DNA of 64,000 nt from Citromicrobium bathyomarinum (GTDB taxonomy: Bacteria; Pseudomonadota; Alphaproteobacteria; Sphingomonadales; Sphingomonadaceae), in NCBI GenBank assembly GCA_001306305.2, contig CP155577.1:124001-188000 (forward strand), given 5' to 3'. Under the pieces are notes generated by a model. That model worked only from the letters and a program-made list of their open reading frames with translations, was not told the origin of the DNA and made no database searches. Below are positions 43,344-51,939 of this stretch, piece by piece (the first letter of the stretch is position 1; the number at the start of each line of letters is the position of its first letter). The translations under genes were made by a program, and so were the position numbers.

Positions 43344-43372
43344 TGACAAGTGCGCTTTCCATAGAAGAAAGG
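43344..43372. promoter_or_regulatory. Downstream operator copy of the XRE operon (CTTTC-N7-GAAAG)
   Basis: TGACAAGTG followed by the dyad CTTTC-CATAGAA-GAAAG (43355-43371), ending 11 bp before the first gene's ATG at 43383. The two copies agree at about 21 of 29 positions. The GAAAGGAA at its end can double as the ribosome binding site, so a bound regulator would cover the translation start region as well. Confidence 0.6.
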
Positions 43373-43382
43373 AACCTTGACC

Positions 43383-43547
43383 ATGAAAGCCATCGCACCT
43401 GTCCTTTGGGGCGCCGCCGTCATCCTCGTCGCGCTGCTGAACATCGTCGACGTGCTGCCCGACTGGGCGACGATCGCCGCTATTCTGACCCTGCCGTTCC
43501 TGGCAGTCGCCACCGGCACCCGCTGCGGCCTGGGGAAAGCAGCGTGA
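43383..43547 (+). CDS. Small two-helix membrane protein, first gene of XRE operon
   Basis: A 54-residue protein, MKAIAPVLWGAAVILVALLN at the N-terminus, with a second hydrophobic stretch (WATIAAILTLPFLAVATG) and a short tail ending GLGKAA. AAAGGAACC precedes the ATG. Its TGA overlaps the GTG of the next gene, which in turn overlaps the XRE gene, giving a tight three-gene operon behind twin operators. No family is recognised. Confidence 0.75.
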   Translation: MKAIAPVLWGAAVILVALLNIVDVLPDWATIAAILTLPFLAVATGTRCGLGKAA

Positions 43548-44167
43548 GCGAGGCGGCCCGGCTCCCGCTGCACCGGCGCCCGGCCTTCTGGGCGGGCGGC
43601 ATCTTTGCTGCCTTCGGGATCATCTCGGCGCTGCGCATGACCGATGCGATCGGCAGCACGACCGGGTTCATCCTGATGGTGATCGCGATGCTGCAGATCA
43701 TCCCGCTCACCCGGGCGAGCCTCGCCAAGCAGCGCTCCATCGGTCATCTCAGCCCCGCGATCGTTCGCTACACCCGCCGCTTCCTGCTCGCCAGCTTCGG
43801 CTACATGCTCGGCCTCGGCGTCGCGGTCACGATCGCGAACCGGGTCGATCTGAGCGAGATCGAGAGCTTCCTGATCGCGTTGCTGCCGGTCATCCCGGTG
43901 CTGGGGATGATCTGGACCATGGCGCGCTACCTGATCGAAGAAGAGGACGAGTTCCTGCGTCATCGCGCGATCATGGCGAGCCTGTTCGGGCTCGGCGGGG
44001 TGCTGACGCTGGGCACCTTCTGGGGCTTCCTCGAAACCTTCGAAGTGGTCCCGCACATCTGGGCCTGGTGGGTCTTCCCCGTGTGGGCAATCGGCATGGG
44101 GCTGGGCCAGTGCTGGATGGCGCTGGCCGACCGCCGCGCCAATGATGGCCTGGGCGACGAGTCATGA
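43544..44167 (+). CDS. Membrane protein of XRE operon
   Basis: A 207-residue integral membrane protein read from GTG at 43544, which overlaps the upstream stop. It has about six hydrophobic segments, among them FWAGGIFAAFGIISAL, TTGFILMVIAMLQIIPL and MASLFGLGGVLTLGTFWGFL. A cytoplasmic EEEDEFLRHR segment lies between helices. Similar membrane proteins are often found next to small XRE regulators in sphingomonads and caulobacters. The function is unknown; a role as regulator partner or stress-response membrane protein is inferred only from the operon. Confidence 0.75.
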   Translation: MSEAARLPLHRRPAFWAGGIFAAFGIISALRMTDAIGSTTGFILMVIAMLQIIPLTRASLAKQRSIGHLSPAIVRYTRRFLLASFGYMLGLGVAVTIANRVDLSEIESFLIALLPVIPVLGMIWTMARYLIEEEDEFLRHRAIMASLFGLGGVLTLGTFWGFLETFEVVPHIWAWWVFPVWAIGMGLGQCWMALADRRANDGLGDES

Positions 44168-44355
44168 AGAACCGCCTCAAGGTTCTGCGCGCCGAGCGTA
44201 ACTGGAGCCAGCAGGCACTGGCCGAGGAACTGGGCGTGAGCCGCCAGAGCGTCAACGCGATCGAGACCGGCCGCTACGACCCCTCGCTCCCCCTCGCCTT
44301 CCAGATCGCCGAGGTGTTCGGGCTGGCGATCGAAGAGATCTTCATCCGCGAATAG
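44164..44355 (+). CDS. XRE-family transcriptional regulator
   Basis: A 63-residue protein that is just one HTH_XRE domain: MKNRLKVLRAERNWSQQALA starts helix 1, ELGVSRQSVNAIETGRYDPS contains the recognition helix, and the C-terminus AEVFGLAIEEIFIRE closes the five-helix bundle. It resembles YozG-like regulators. Its ATG overlaps the upstream stop (ATGA). It is the natural candidate to bind the two CTTTC-N7-GAAAG dyads before the operon and repress it. Confidence 0.92.
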   Translation: MKNRLKVLRAERNWSQQALAEELGVSRQSVNAIETGRYDPSLPLAFQIAEVFGLAIEEIFIRE

Positions 44356-44361
44356 CTTGCC

Positions 44362-46038
44362 CTACCCCATGGCGAGCGTGTTCGACCCGAGCGCGCTCGC
44401 CATATTGTGCGTGCCGCCCAGCGCGGTGCCGCGCTGGCGCACACCCGAGACGAAGCGCCATTCGCAGCTGGCAGCCTGCGGGGTCAGCTCGACCGCCATG
44501 TAGCCACGGCGCGAGGTATCCGCCCATTGCAGCTGCGGGTTGGCATCGACCAGCGCACGCTCCAGGAACTGCGTCGGGATCTGCGGCAGATAGCCTTCGA
44601 AGCCGGGCGAGGTCACCGAAGACACGCCGAACTCGACGCCCACCGGCGTGCCGTCCTGCGCAAGGTCGAATGCCCAGCCGTTATGCGTATCGCCTGCCAG
44701 CACCACCAGATTGGCATCGGCGGCCAGCGCGGCGTCGAACACCCGCTTACGCGCGGCAGGGTAGCCATCCCACGCGTCCATGTTGAACGGGATGCCCGCC
44801 GCAGAGGCCATCGCCCCCGCCATCAGCCGCTGGCGCAGCGCATCGGGCATCGACTTTGGCAGCGCGTCCGCCAGTCCGGTCGGCGTGCTCAGATTGCCCA
44901 TCAGCACCTGCTGGACCAGCACCTGCCAGCGCGTACCGGCGCGGGTCGACGCCTTGAGCCCGTCGGCCAGCCACGCCTCCTGCGCCGCGCCCATCATCTG
45001 GCGCGACGGATCGGCCCACGCGCCATCGTGGAACGCTTTCAGCGCAGCCATCATCTCTTCGGGCGTGGACTTGCCCGCCAGCACCTTGGCCACATCGAGC
45101 TGCTCGGACCGCGCAGTGAGCCGCGTTTCCAGCCGGAACAGCGTGGCGAGATCGCCGACCTGATAGGCCTTCCACGGATCGTCCGAGACCGGCAGCCACT
45201 CGCGATAGGCGCGCATCGCGGCGGCCTTGCGCGCGTCCCACGGCCCTTCGGTTTCGGGCTGGTGGTTCTGCGCCCCGCCTTCCCACGAATCGTTCGCGGT
45301 CTCGTGATCGTCCCACACGAGGATCATCGGATAGAGCTGGGTCAGCCGCTGCAGGTCGGGATCGGCGCGATAGGTCGCGTGACGCAGGCGATAATCGGCC
45401 AGCTGGACGATCTCGTTCTCGGGCGCGTCTACCCGGCCCGGCACGATCTGGTCGGGCGACGGGTAATGCTGTGCGTCATATTCGTAGTAATAATCGCCGA
45501 GGTGGACCAGCAGATCGAGGTCGTTGGCCTGCGCCGCATGGCCATAGGCGTTGAAATAGCCGAAGCCGAGGTTCGAGCAGGAGAACACGCCCATCCGGAA
45601 CCGGCCGGTCGGCCCCTGCGGCAGGGTGCGGGTGCGCCCAGTGGCGGAGCGGGAGCCATCCGGCCCGACGAAGCGGTAATAGTACCAGCTATCGGGATCG
45701 AGCCCGCTGACCTGCGCCTTGGCGCACCAGTCCTTGCCCGGCGCGGCGACCGCTTCGCCCTCCGCCAGCACGCGGGTGAATTCGGCATTGTCGCTCACCT
45801 GCCACGCCAGCTTCGCCTCGTTCGAGCCGACGAAGCGGGTCCACAGCAGCACGCCGTCCTGGCTCGGTTCGCCGCTGGCGATGCCGTGGGTGAAGCCCTT
45901 TGCGCCAACCTGCGCGGAGAGCGGCATGGCGAGCAGGCCGGCCCCCATGATGCCGCCCGCAAGCAGGCTGCGGCGATCGAGTGAAAGGGCGGAGCGGGCA
46001 GTGCCGCTGGCGGGGGGAGGAGCGAGGAGGTTCGACAT
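44362..46038 (-). CDS. phoD: PhoD-like alkaline phosphatase, Tat-exported
   Basis: A 558-residue phosphodiesterase/phosphomonoesterase. The N-terminus LSLDRRSLLAGGIMGAGLLAM carries a twin-arginine signal, as expected for metal-loaded PhoD. The PhoD_N domain (FTHGIASGEPSQDGVLLWTRF) is followed by the metallophosphatase core with HLGDYYYEYD, VWDDHETAND and LAGDTHNGW, which supply Fe/Ca ligands. It should release phosphate from esters in the periplasm. It converges with the XRE gene with only 6 bp between. PHB- or Pho-type regulation is not evident. Confidence 0.93.
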   Translation of the reverse strand: MSNLLAPPPASGTARSALSLDRRSLLAGGIMGAGLLAMPLSAQVGAKGFTHGIASGEPSQDGVLLWTRFVGSNEAKLAWQVSDNAEFTRVLAEGEAVAAPGKDWCAKAQVSGLDPDSWYYYRFVGPDGSRSATGRTRTLPQGPTGRFRMGVFSCSNLGFGYFNAYGHAAQANDLDLLVHLGDYYYEYDAQHYPSPDQIVPGRVDAPENEIVQLADYRLRHATYRADPDLQRLTQLYPMILVWDDHETANDSWEGGAQNHQPETEGPWDARKAAAMRAYREWLPVSDDPWKAYQVGDLATLFRLETRLTARSEQLDVAKVLAGKSTPEEMMAALKAFHDGAWADPSRQMMGAAQEAWLADGLKASTRAGTRWQVLVQQVLMGNLSTPTGLADALPKSMPDALRQRLMAGAMASAAGIPFNMDAWDGYPAARKRVFDAALAADANLVVLAGDTHNGWAFDLAQDGTPVGVEFGVSSVTSPGFEGYLPQIPTQFLERALVDANPQLQWADTSRRGYMAVELTPQAASCEWRFVSGVRQRGTALGGTHNMASALGSNTLAMG

Positions 46039-46328
46039 GGCATCCGCCTAGACCGGGTTCGTGAAACATCCGAGACACGGCCTGTCGCAGACCAGCAACG
46101 TCTGACACACCTGACACACTGTCCAAAGGCAAAAAACCTGCCCCCCGCCCAGCCCCGCGTTCAGACGCCACGCGAAGCGCAGGAACAGGATCGGCAGGGG
46201 CGGTCGCAACCGGCATGGCCCCAATGCTAGCGCGCCCCGTGCAAGTAGGAAAATCCGGCGTACGCCCGCACGCCCTCACCCGCCTGCGGGGAATGGACAG
46301 GCCCCTGCCCCGCCCGTACCCCACACTC
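46039..46328. promoter_or_regulatory. Divergent promoter region of the phosphatase and hydrolase genes
   Basis: 290 bp containing a perfect tandem repeat of CTGACACAC (46102-46110 and 46111-46119), upstream of the phosphatase. The 9-bp period and sequence do not match the 11-bp Pho box. An A-rich stretch (AAAGGCAAAAAAC) follows. No clear -10/-35 pair was found on either strand. Confidence 0.35.
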
Positions 46329-47081
46329 ATGAGCGACTATCATGCAATGCCCGACGGGCGGCGGATCGCCTACCGCCTGACGCAAGGCTCCGGCACCGCG
46401 CCCGCGATCGTCTTCCTGCCCGGCTACATGTCCGACATGGCAGGATCGAAGGCGAGCGCGCTGTTCGACTGGGCGGCAGCGAACCGCCACACCTGCCTGC
46501 TGCTCGACTATTCGGGCTGCGGCGAATCGGACGGCGACTTCGCCGATGGCACGCTGTCACGCTGGCGCGACGAGGTGCTCTCGCTGATCGAGGCTAAGCT
46601 GGGCGGGCCGGTGGTGCTGGTCGGATCGTCGATGGGCGGCTGGCTGATGCTGCTGGTCGCGCTGAAGCTTGCATCCCAATCTCCGGACCGGCTGGCCGGA
46701 CTGGTCGGCATCGCCGCCGCACCCGACTTCATCGACTGGGGATATGACGACGCGCAGAAGGCGCAGCTGGCACGCGGCGAGACCGTGCTGGAAGACAACC
46801 CCTACGGCCCCGAGCCGACCCCGACGCATGCCGGGTTCTGGACCGATGCGCGCCAGCACCTGCTGCTGGGCGCACCGATCCCGATCACCTGCCCGGTCAC
46901 CCTGCTGCAGGGCCAGCGCGATGCGGAGGTGCCGTGGGAGACCGCGCTCCGCCTCGCCGAGCGGCTGGTTTCCGACAAGGTGCTGGTTCAGCTGGCAAAG
47001 GATGGCGACCACCGCCTGTCGCGCGAAGAGGACGTGGCGCGGCTGCTGGCCACCGTCGGGCAGCATCTGCTGACCGCATGA
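46329..47081 (+). CDS. Alpha/beta hydrolase (ABHD10-like serine hydrolase)
   Basis: A 250-residue soluble hydrolase starting MSDYHAMPDGRRIAYRL. The nucleophile is Ser101 in GSSMGG, the acid is probably Asp in GQRDAEVPW, and the His lies in DGDHRLSR. LPGYMSDMAGSKA and LDYSGCGES match the ABHD10/palmitoyl-thioesterase-like group. The ATG at 46329 is the best start by similarity; in-frame starts at 46215 and 46293 give Pro/Arg-rich extensions. The substrate is unknown. Confidence 0.85.
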   Translation: MSDYHAMPDGRRIAYRLTQGSGTAPAIVFLPGYMSDMAGSKASALFDWAAANRHTCLLLDYSGCGESDGDFADGTLSRWRDEVLSLIEAKLGGPVVLVGSSMGGWLMLLVALKLASQSPDRLAGLVGIAAAPDFIDWGYDDAQKAQLARGETVLEDNPYGPEPTPTHAGFWTDARQHLLLGAPIPITCPVTLLQGQRDAEVPWETALRLAERLVSDKVLVQLAKDGDHRLSREEDVARLLATVGQHLLTA

Positions 47082-47139
47082 TCGATGCCGCGATCCTTGC
47101 GGGCACCCGTGCGACCATCTAACGGCGGCGATGGAGAGG

Positions 47140-47188
47140 CAGTGCCGTAACGGCACTGATGCACAACCAATGTCCCGGCAAAGCCGGG
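47140..47188 (+). promoter_or_regulatory. Two inverted repeats in the leader of the NAD-glutamate dehydrogenase gene
   Basis: CAGTGCCGT-A-ACGGCACTG (47140-47158) is a perfect 9-bp dyad around one base, suited to a dimeric regulator. CCCGGC-AAA-GCCGGG (47174-47188) is a 6-bp hairpin ending 21 bp before the start codon. They fill the 128-bp gap after the hydrolase gene. Confidence 0.5.
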
Positions 47189-47209
47189 CGCGGAAGACAG
47201 GACCGATAC

Positions 47210-50200
47210 ATGGCAGCCGACCACAGGCAGTCCGAAGCCGATTTGTTGCAGCAGCTGGCCACCCGGATGCGCGAATCCCTGCTGCCGGTCGACCGGCCTT
47301 TTGACGAGGGCGAGATCGAAGCCGCCGCATCGCTGGTGCTGCAAACCGCCGAGCAGCGCCGGCCGGGCGAACCTGCCATCGCGATCACCAGCGTCGAATC
47401 CGGCACCCGCAGCAAGCTGCGGCTGGCGCTGGTCAACGACGACATGCCGTTCCTGGTCGATTCGATCTCCGCACAGGTTGCCGAGTTCGGCCTCTCGATC
47501 GACCGGCTGGTCCACCCCGTGCTGCGGGTCGAGCGCGATGCTCAAGGCAAGCTGGAAGACCTTCCCGGCAAGGGCGGCAACGCCCCGCGCGAATCGATGA
47601 TCTTCCTCGAAACCGACCATGCCGACAACGAGGTGCAGGGCGAGCTGGAGCAGGCGCTCACCGCAACGCTCGCCGATGTGCGCGCCGCGGTCGCCGACTG
47701 GGAGGCGATGCGCAAGGCGATGCAGCACGACGCGACCAACCTTGCCGACAAGGAAGGCTCCGCGCTGCTCGACTGGCTGAGCGGCGGGATGCTGACCCAG
47801 CTGGGCCATCTGGTCCGCCATGCCGACGGGCGCGAGGAAAACACGCTGGGCATCTGCCGGGCCAGTGCGCGCGAAATCCTCGCCGACCAGTCCTACGCCC
47901 GCGCGTTCGACTGGTTCGACGATCCCGCCAACGCGACCGCGCGGATGCCGCTGATCGTCAAGGCGAACCGCGTTTCCAACGTCCACCGCCGGGTGCCGCT
48001 GGACCTGTTCCTGGTGCCGATACGCGAAGGCGGCAAGGCCGAGGGCAGGACCGTGGCGATCTCGATCCATGCCGGGATCTGGACCAGCGCCGCGCTGACC
48101 ACCGATCCGCACGCGGTGCCGCGTCTGCGCCGCCAGCTGGGCGAGCTGATGGACCAGCTCGAATTCGATCCGGGTGGCCACGCGGGCAAGGCGCTGGTCC
48201 ACGCGCTGACCGCGCTGCCGCACGACCTGCTGATCGGCTTCCGCGACGAGGACGTGCGCCGGATCGCGACCACCACGATGACGCTCAACGATCGCCCCCG
48301 CCCCCGGGTCGCGGTGGTCGAGGCGCCGCTGGCGCGGCACCTGTTCGCCTTCGTCTGGCTGCCGCGCGACATGATGTCGACCGAGGTGCGCCACCAGATC
48401 CAGGCCCTGCTGGAAGACCAGACCGGCTCCACCCTGCTCGACTGGAGCGTGGAGATCGAAGGCGGCGCGCTCGCGCTGCTGCGCTTCGTGCTCGATTTCC
48501 GCGAAAGCACCACTGCCTATCGCGAGGAAGACATGCAGGCGCGCGTGCAGGAAATGCTGCGCGGCTGGTCCGAAGCGGTCGAGACCGAGCTCGCCAAGGC
48601 ATTCGAGGAGAAGGACGCGCAATCGCTGGCGCAGCGTTACGCGGACAACTTCCCCAGCTTCTACCGTGCCGATAGCGGCGCGGGCGAGGCCGCGCTCGAC
48701 ATTGCTCGGATGCGCGATCTGGCGAGCCACGCGGGCGAGAGCGGCGATGAGGCGCCCGACGAACGCGGGGTCCGCCTGCGCCGCAGCGAGGCCCAGCACG
48801 GGGGCAACCTGCGCCTCAAGATCTATCAGCACGAAGGCACGCTGCCCTTGTCGGAAGCGGTGCCCGCGCTGGAGAACTTCGGCCTCAAGACGATCAGCGA
48901 AGTGCCCACGCTGCTGGACGGCGGCGCGCTGGGCGCGATCCACGATTTCAACTGCGACCTAGGCCCCGGAGTCGACCCGGCGGAGCTGCTGGCCCGCGCG
49001 GAGCCGATCGAGACCGCGATCGCGGCGGTGCTCAACGGCCATGCCGAAGACGATGCGTTCAACCGCCTGGTGCTGAGCGTGGGGCTGGATGCGCGCGAGG
49101 CGGAATGGCTGCGTGCGATCTATCGCTACCTGCGCCAGACGGGGATGAGCTTCACAATCTACACCGTGGTCGATGCGCTGGCGAAGGCCCCGGCGGTGAC
49201 CCGCGCGCTGATCGACCTGTTCGTCGCCCGCCACGACCCCGCGTTCGAGGGCGATCGCAAGACGGCCGAAAAGACCGCGCAATCCGCGATCAAGGACGGG
49301 TTGCAGAACGTCGCCGCGATCAACGACGACCGGCTGCTGCGGCTCTATCGCAGCGTGATCGAGGCGATGCTGCGGACCAATGCCTTCGCGCTGCATCCGG
49401 GGATCGCGCTGTCCTTCAAGTTCGATTCGGAAAAGGTGCCGGGCCTGCCCAAGCCGATCCCGTATCGCGAGATCTTCGTCTATTCGCGCCGGGTCGAAGG
49501 CATCCATCTGCGCGCCGGCCCGGTCGCGCGCGGCGGCTTGCGCTGGTCCGACCGGCGCGACGACTTCCGCACCGAAATCCTCGGCCTGATGAAGGCACAG
49601 CGGGTCAAGAACGCGGTGATCGTGCCGACCGGCGCGAAGGGCGGCTTCTACCCCAAACAGCTGCCCGACCCCGCGCATGATCGCGATGCGTGGGCCGCCG
49701 AAGGCAAGGCGAGCTACCAGATCTTCATCCGCTCGCTATTGTCGATCACCGACAACATCGTCGAGGACGAGGTGGTTCACCCCGAAGGCATCCGCATCCT
49801 CGACGAGGCGGACCCCTATTTCGTGGTCGCGGCGGACAAGGGCACGGCGAGCTTCTCCGACGTTGCCAATGCGATCGCGGAAAGCGCGGACTTCTGGCTC
49901 GACGATGCCTTCGCCAGCGGCGGCAGCCACGGTTACGATCACAAGGCGATGGGCATCACCGCGCGCGGCGCGTGGGTCTCGGTCCAGCGGCACTTCCGCG
50001 AAATGGGCGTCGACGTGCAGAGCGATCCGGTCAAGGTCGTGGGCTGCGGCGACATGTCGGGCGACGTGTTCGGCAACGGCATGCTGCTGTCCAGATCGAT
50101 CCGGCTGGTCGCCGCGTTCGACCACCGGCACATCTTCATCGACCCCGATCCCGACGCCGAGGCAGGCTGGCAGGAACGCAAGCGGCTGTTCGACCTGCCC

Positions 50201-51925
50201 CGCTCCAGCTGGGACGATTACGGCAAGGAACTGATCTCGAAGGGCGGCGGGGTGTACCCGCGGACCGAGAAATCGATCACCCTGTCGAAGGAAGCACGCT
50301 CCGCGCTCGGCGTGGACCGGGCCGAGTTCGACCCTGAATCGCTGATCTCCGCCATCCTGAAGGCGCCTGCCGACCTGCTGTGGTTCGGCGGCATCGGCAC
50401 CTATGTGAAGGCCGAGAGGGAGAACAATATCCAGGTCGGCGACCCCGCCAACGACGCGCTGCGCGTCAATGGTGAAGACCTGCGGGTGAAGGTGATCGGC
50501 GAAGGCGCCAACCTCGGCGTGACGCAGGCAGGCCGGATCGAGTTCGCGCTGAACGGCGGGCGGCTCAACACCGACTTCATCGACAATTCGGCAGGCGTCG
50601 ACTGCTCGGACAACGAGGTCAACATCAAGATCGCGCTCGCTGCGGCGCGCCGCGCGGGCGAATTGTCGGAGGACGAGCGCAACAAACTGCTGTCCGAAAT
50701 GACCGCCGAGGTCGCCGCGATCGTGCTCGAAGACAACCGCCTCCAGGCGCTCGCCGTGTCGATCGCCGAACAGGGCGGGGAGCAGGCGACCGCATCGACC
50801 ATCCGCCTGATCGAGACGCTGGAAGATGCCGGCATGCTCGACCGGCGGACCGAGGGCATCGGCGAGAACGAGGTCTTCACCCGCCGCGCGGGCGAAGGCA
50901 TCGGCCTGACCCGGCCCGAACTCGCGGTGCTGCTGTCGAGCAGCAAGCTGACCCTGCAGGACGCGATCGAGGCGGGCACGCTGGCCAGCGATCCGGAGAT
51001 GGAAAGCACGCTGTTTACCGCCTTCCCGACCCCGCTGCGCACGCGCTTTGCCGAACAGATCCGCCAGCACCGCCTTCGCAACGAGATCATCGCGACCGCG
51101 CTTGCCAACCGGATCGTCAACCGGATGGGCATGGTCCATCCGTTCGAACTGGCGGAGGAAGAGGGCGTCGGGCTGCACGAGGTCGCGAGCGCCTTCGTCA
51201 CTGCCGACCGGCTGTTCGACGTGACCGCGATCTGGGAAGCGCTGGACGAGGCTGCGATGCCCGAAGACGCGCGCCTTACCCTGTTCGACCGGGTGGCGAT
51301 GGCGATGCGGATCCAGATGGCCGACGCGATCCGGGTGTGCGGCGACACCGCCAGCCCGAGCGCGATCGTCGAGGACCTGCGGCCCACGCTCGACATCTTG
51401 TCGCAGGGCACGGTCAACCTGCTGGGGGCGGAAAGCCGCCAGCGCTCCGCCCGGATGCGTGCCGAATTCGCCAAGGCGGGCGCACCGGAGGATATCGCGG
51501 CCGCGGTCGCCCACCTGTTCGACCTTGACGGCGGGATCGGCATCGCCAGGCTGGCCAAGGATCTCGACGTGGACCCGCGCGAGCTGGCCAAGGCCTTCAC
51601 CGCGCTGGGCGGCGAGCTGGGCCTCGACTGGGCGCAGGGCACCGCTGCGCTGATGAGCCCGTCCGACGTGTGGGACCGTCTGCTGGTCGCCGGGCTCGCC
51701 CGCGATTTCCAGCATATGCGGCTGGAATTCCTGCGCCGCATGTTCGCGCAGGACGGCGATCAGGCAGGCGATCCGGCGGCGATCGTCGCCGCGTGGCTCG
51801 AACGGCACGAGGCGGCGGTGCGCCAGTTCCGCGGCATCATCCGCCGCGCGCAGGCGCAGAACCCGGTCGCCCCCGCCACGCTGGCGCAGATTGCCAGCCA
51901 GGCGCGCAACCTGCTGGGCCGGTAA
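47210..51925 (+). CDS. gdhB: NAD-specific glutamate dehydrogenase, large (GDH180) type
   Basis: A 1571-residue enzyme that deaminates glutamate to 2-oxoglutarate. It belongs to the roughly 180-kDa class known from Caulobacter and Pseudomonas, with long N-terminal regulatory segments (ACT-like) and the catalytic core in the middle-to-C-terminal part: GGLRWSDRRDDFRTE, TGAKGGFYPKQLPD and AADKGTASFSDVANAIAES. The ATG at 47210 has AGGA about 7 nt upstream. Two inverted repeats in the leader suggest regulation, perhaps by nitrogen or glutamate. The identification is secure. Confidence 0.96.
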   Translation: MAADHRQSEADLLQQLATRMRESLLPVDRPFDEGEIEAAASLVLQTAEQRRPGEPAIAITSVESGTRSKLRLALVNDDMPFLVDSISAQVAEFGLSIDRLVHPVLRVERDAQGKLEDLPGKGGNAPRESMIFLETDHADNEVQGELEQALTATLADVRAAVADWEAMRKAMQHDATNLADKEGSALLDWLSGGMLTQLGHLVRHADGREENTLGICRASAREILADQSYARAFDWFDDPANATARMPLIVKANRVSNVHRRVPLDLFLVPIREGGKAEGRTVAISIHAGIWTSAALTTDPHAVPRLRRQLGELMDQLEFDPGGHAGKALVHALTALPHDLLIGFRDEDVRRIATTTMTLNDRPRPRVAVVEAPLARHLFAFVWLPRDMMSTEVRHQIQALLEDQTGSTLLDWSVEIEGGALALLRFVLDFRESTTAYREEDMQARVQEMLRGWSEAVETELAKAFEEKDAQSLAQRYADNFPSFYRADSGAGEAALDIARMRDLASHAGESGDEAPDERGVRLRRSEAQHGGNLRLKIYQHEGTLPLSEAVPALENFGLKTISEVPTLLDGGALGAIHDFNCDLGPGVDPAELLARAEPIETAIAAVLNGHAEDDAFNRLVLSVGLDAREAEWLRAIYRYLRQTGMSFTIYTVVDALAKAPAVTRALIDLFVARHDPAFEGDRKTAEKTAQSAIKDGLQNVAAINDDRLLRLYRSVIEAMLRTNAFALHPGIALSFKFDSEKVPGLPKPIPYREIFVYSRRVEGIHLRAGPVARGGLRWSDRRDDFRTEILGLMKAQRVKNAVIVPTGAKGGFYPKQLPDPAHDRDAWAAEGKASYQIFIRSLLSITDNIVEDEVVHPEGIRILDEADPYFVVAADKGTASFSDVANAIAESADFWLDDAFASGGSHGYDHKAMGITARGAWVSVQRHFREMGVDVQSDPVKVVGCGDMSGDVFGNGMLLSRSIRLVAAFDHRHIFIDPDPDAEAGWQERKRLFDLPRSSWDDYGKELISKGGGVYPRTEKSITLSKEARSALGVDRAEFDPESLISAILKAPADLLWFGGIGTYVKAERENNIQVGDPANDALRVNGEDLRVKVIGEGANLGVTQAGRIEFALNGGRLNTDFIDNSAGVDCSDNEVNIKIALAAARRAGELSEDERNKLLSEMTAEVAAIVLEDNRLQALAVSIAEQGGEQATASTIRLIETLEDAGMLDRRTEGIGENEVFTRRAGEGIGLTRPELAVLLSSSKLTLQDAIEAGTLASDPEMESTLFTAFPTPLRTRFAEQIRQHRLRNEIIATALANRIVNRMGMVHPFELAEEEGVGLHEVASAFVTADRLFDVTAIWEALDEAAMPEDARLTLFDRVAMAMRIQMADAIRVCGDTASPSAIVEDLRPTLDILSQGTVNLLGAESRQRSARMRAEFAKAGAPEDIAAAVAHLFDLDGGIGIARLAKDLDVDPRELAKAFTALGGELGLDWAQGTAALMSPSDVWDRLLVAGLARDFQHMRLEFLRRMFAQDGDQAGDPAAIVAAWLERHEAAVRQFRGIIRRAQAQNPVAPATLAQIASQARNLLGR

Positions 51926-51939
51926 GGGAGAGCGAGGGG

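Noticed and set aside
46102-46119. Tandem CTGACACAC as a Pho box for the phosphatase gene
   Set aside because: The period is 9 bp rather than 11, and the sequence does not match CTGTCAT units.
47078-47122. A 14-codon frame (MIDAAILAGTRATI) starting on the hydrolase stop codon
   Set aside because: There is no codon bias towards one amino acid and no attenuator-like stems tied to it. It is too short to separate from chance.
49736-51808. A 690-codon open frame on the minus strand
   Set aside because: It is antisense to the glutamate dehydrogenase gene, with no domain and no ribosome binding site.
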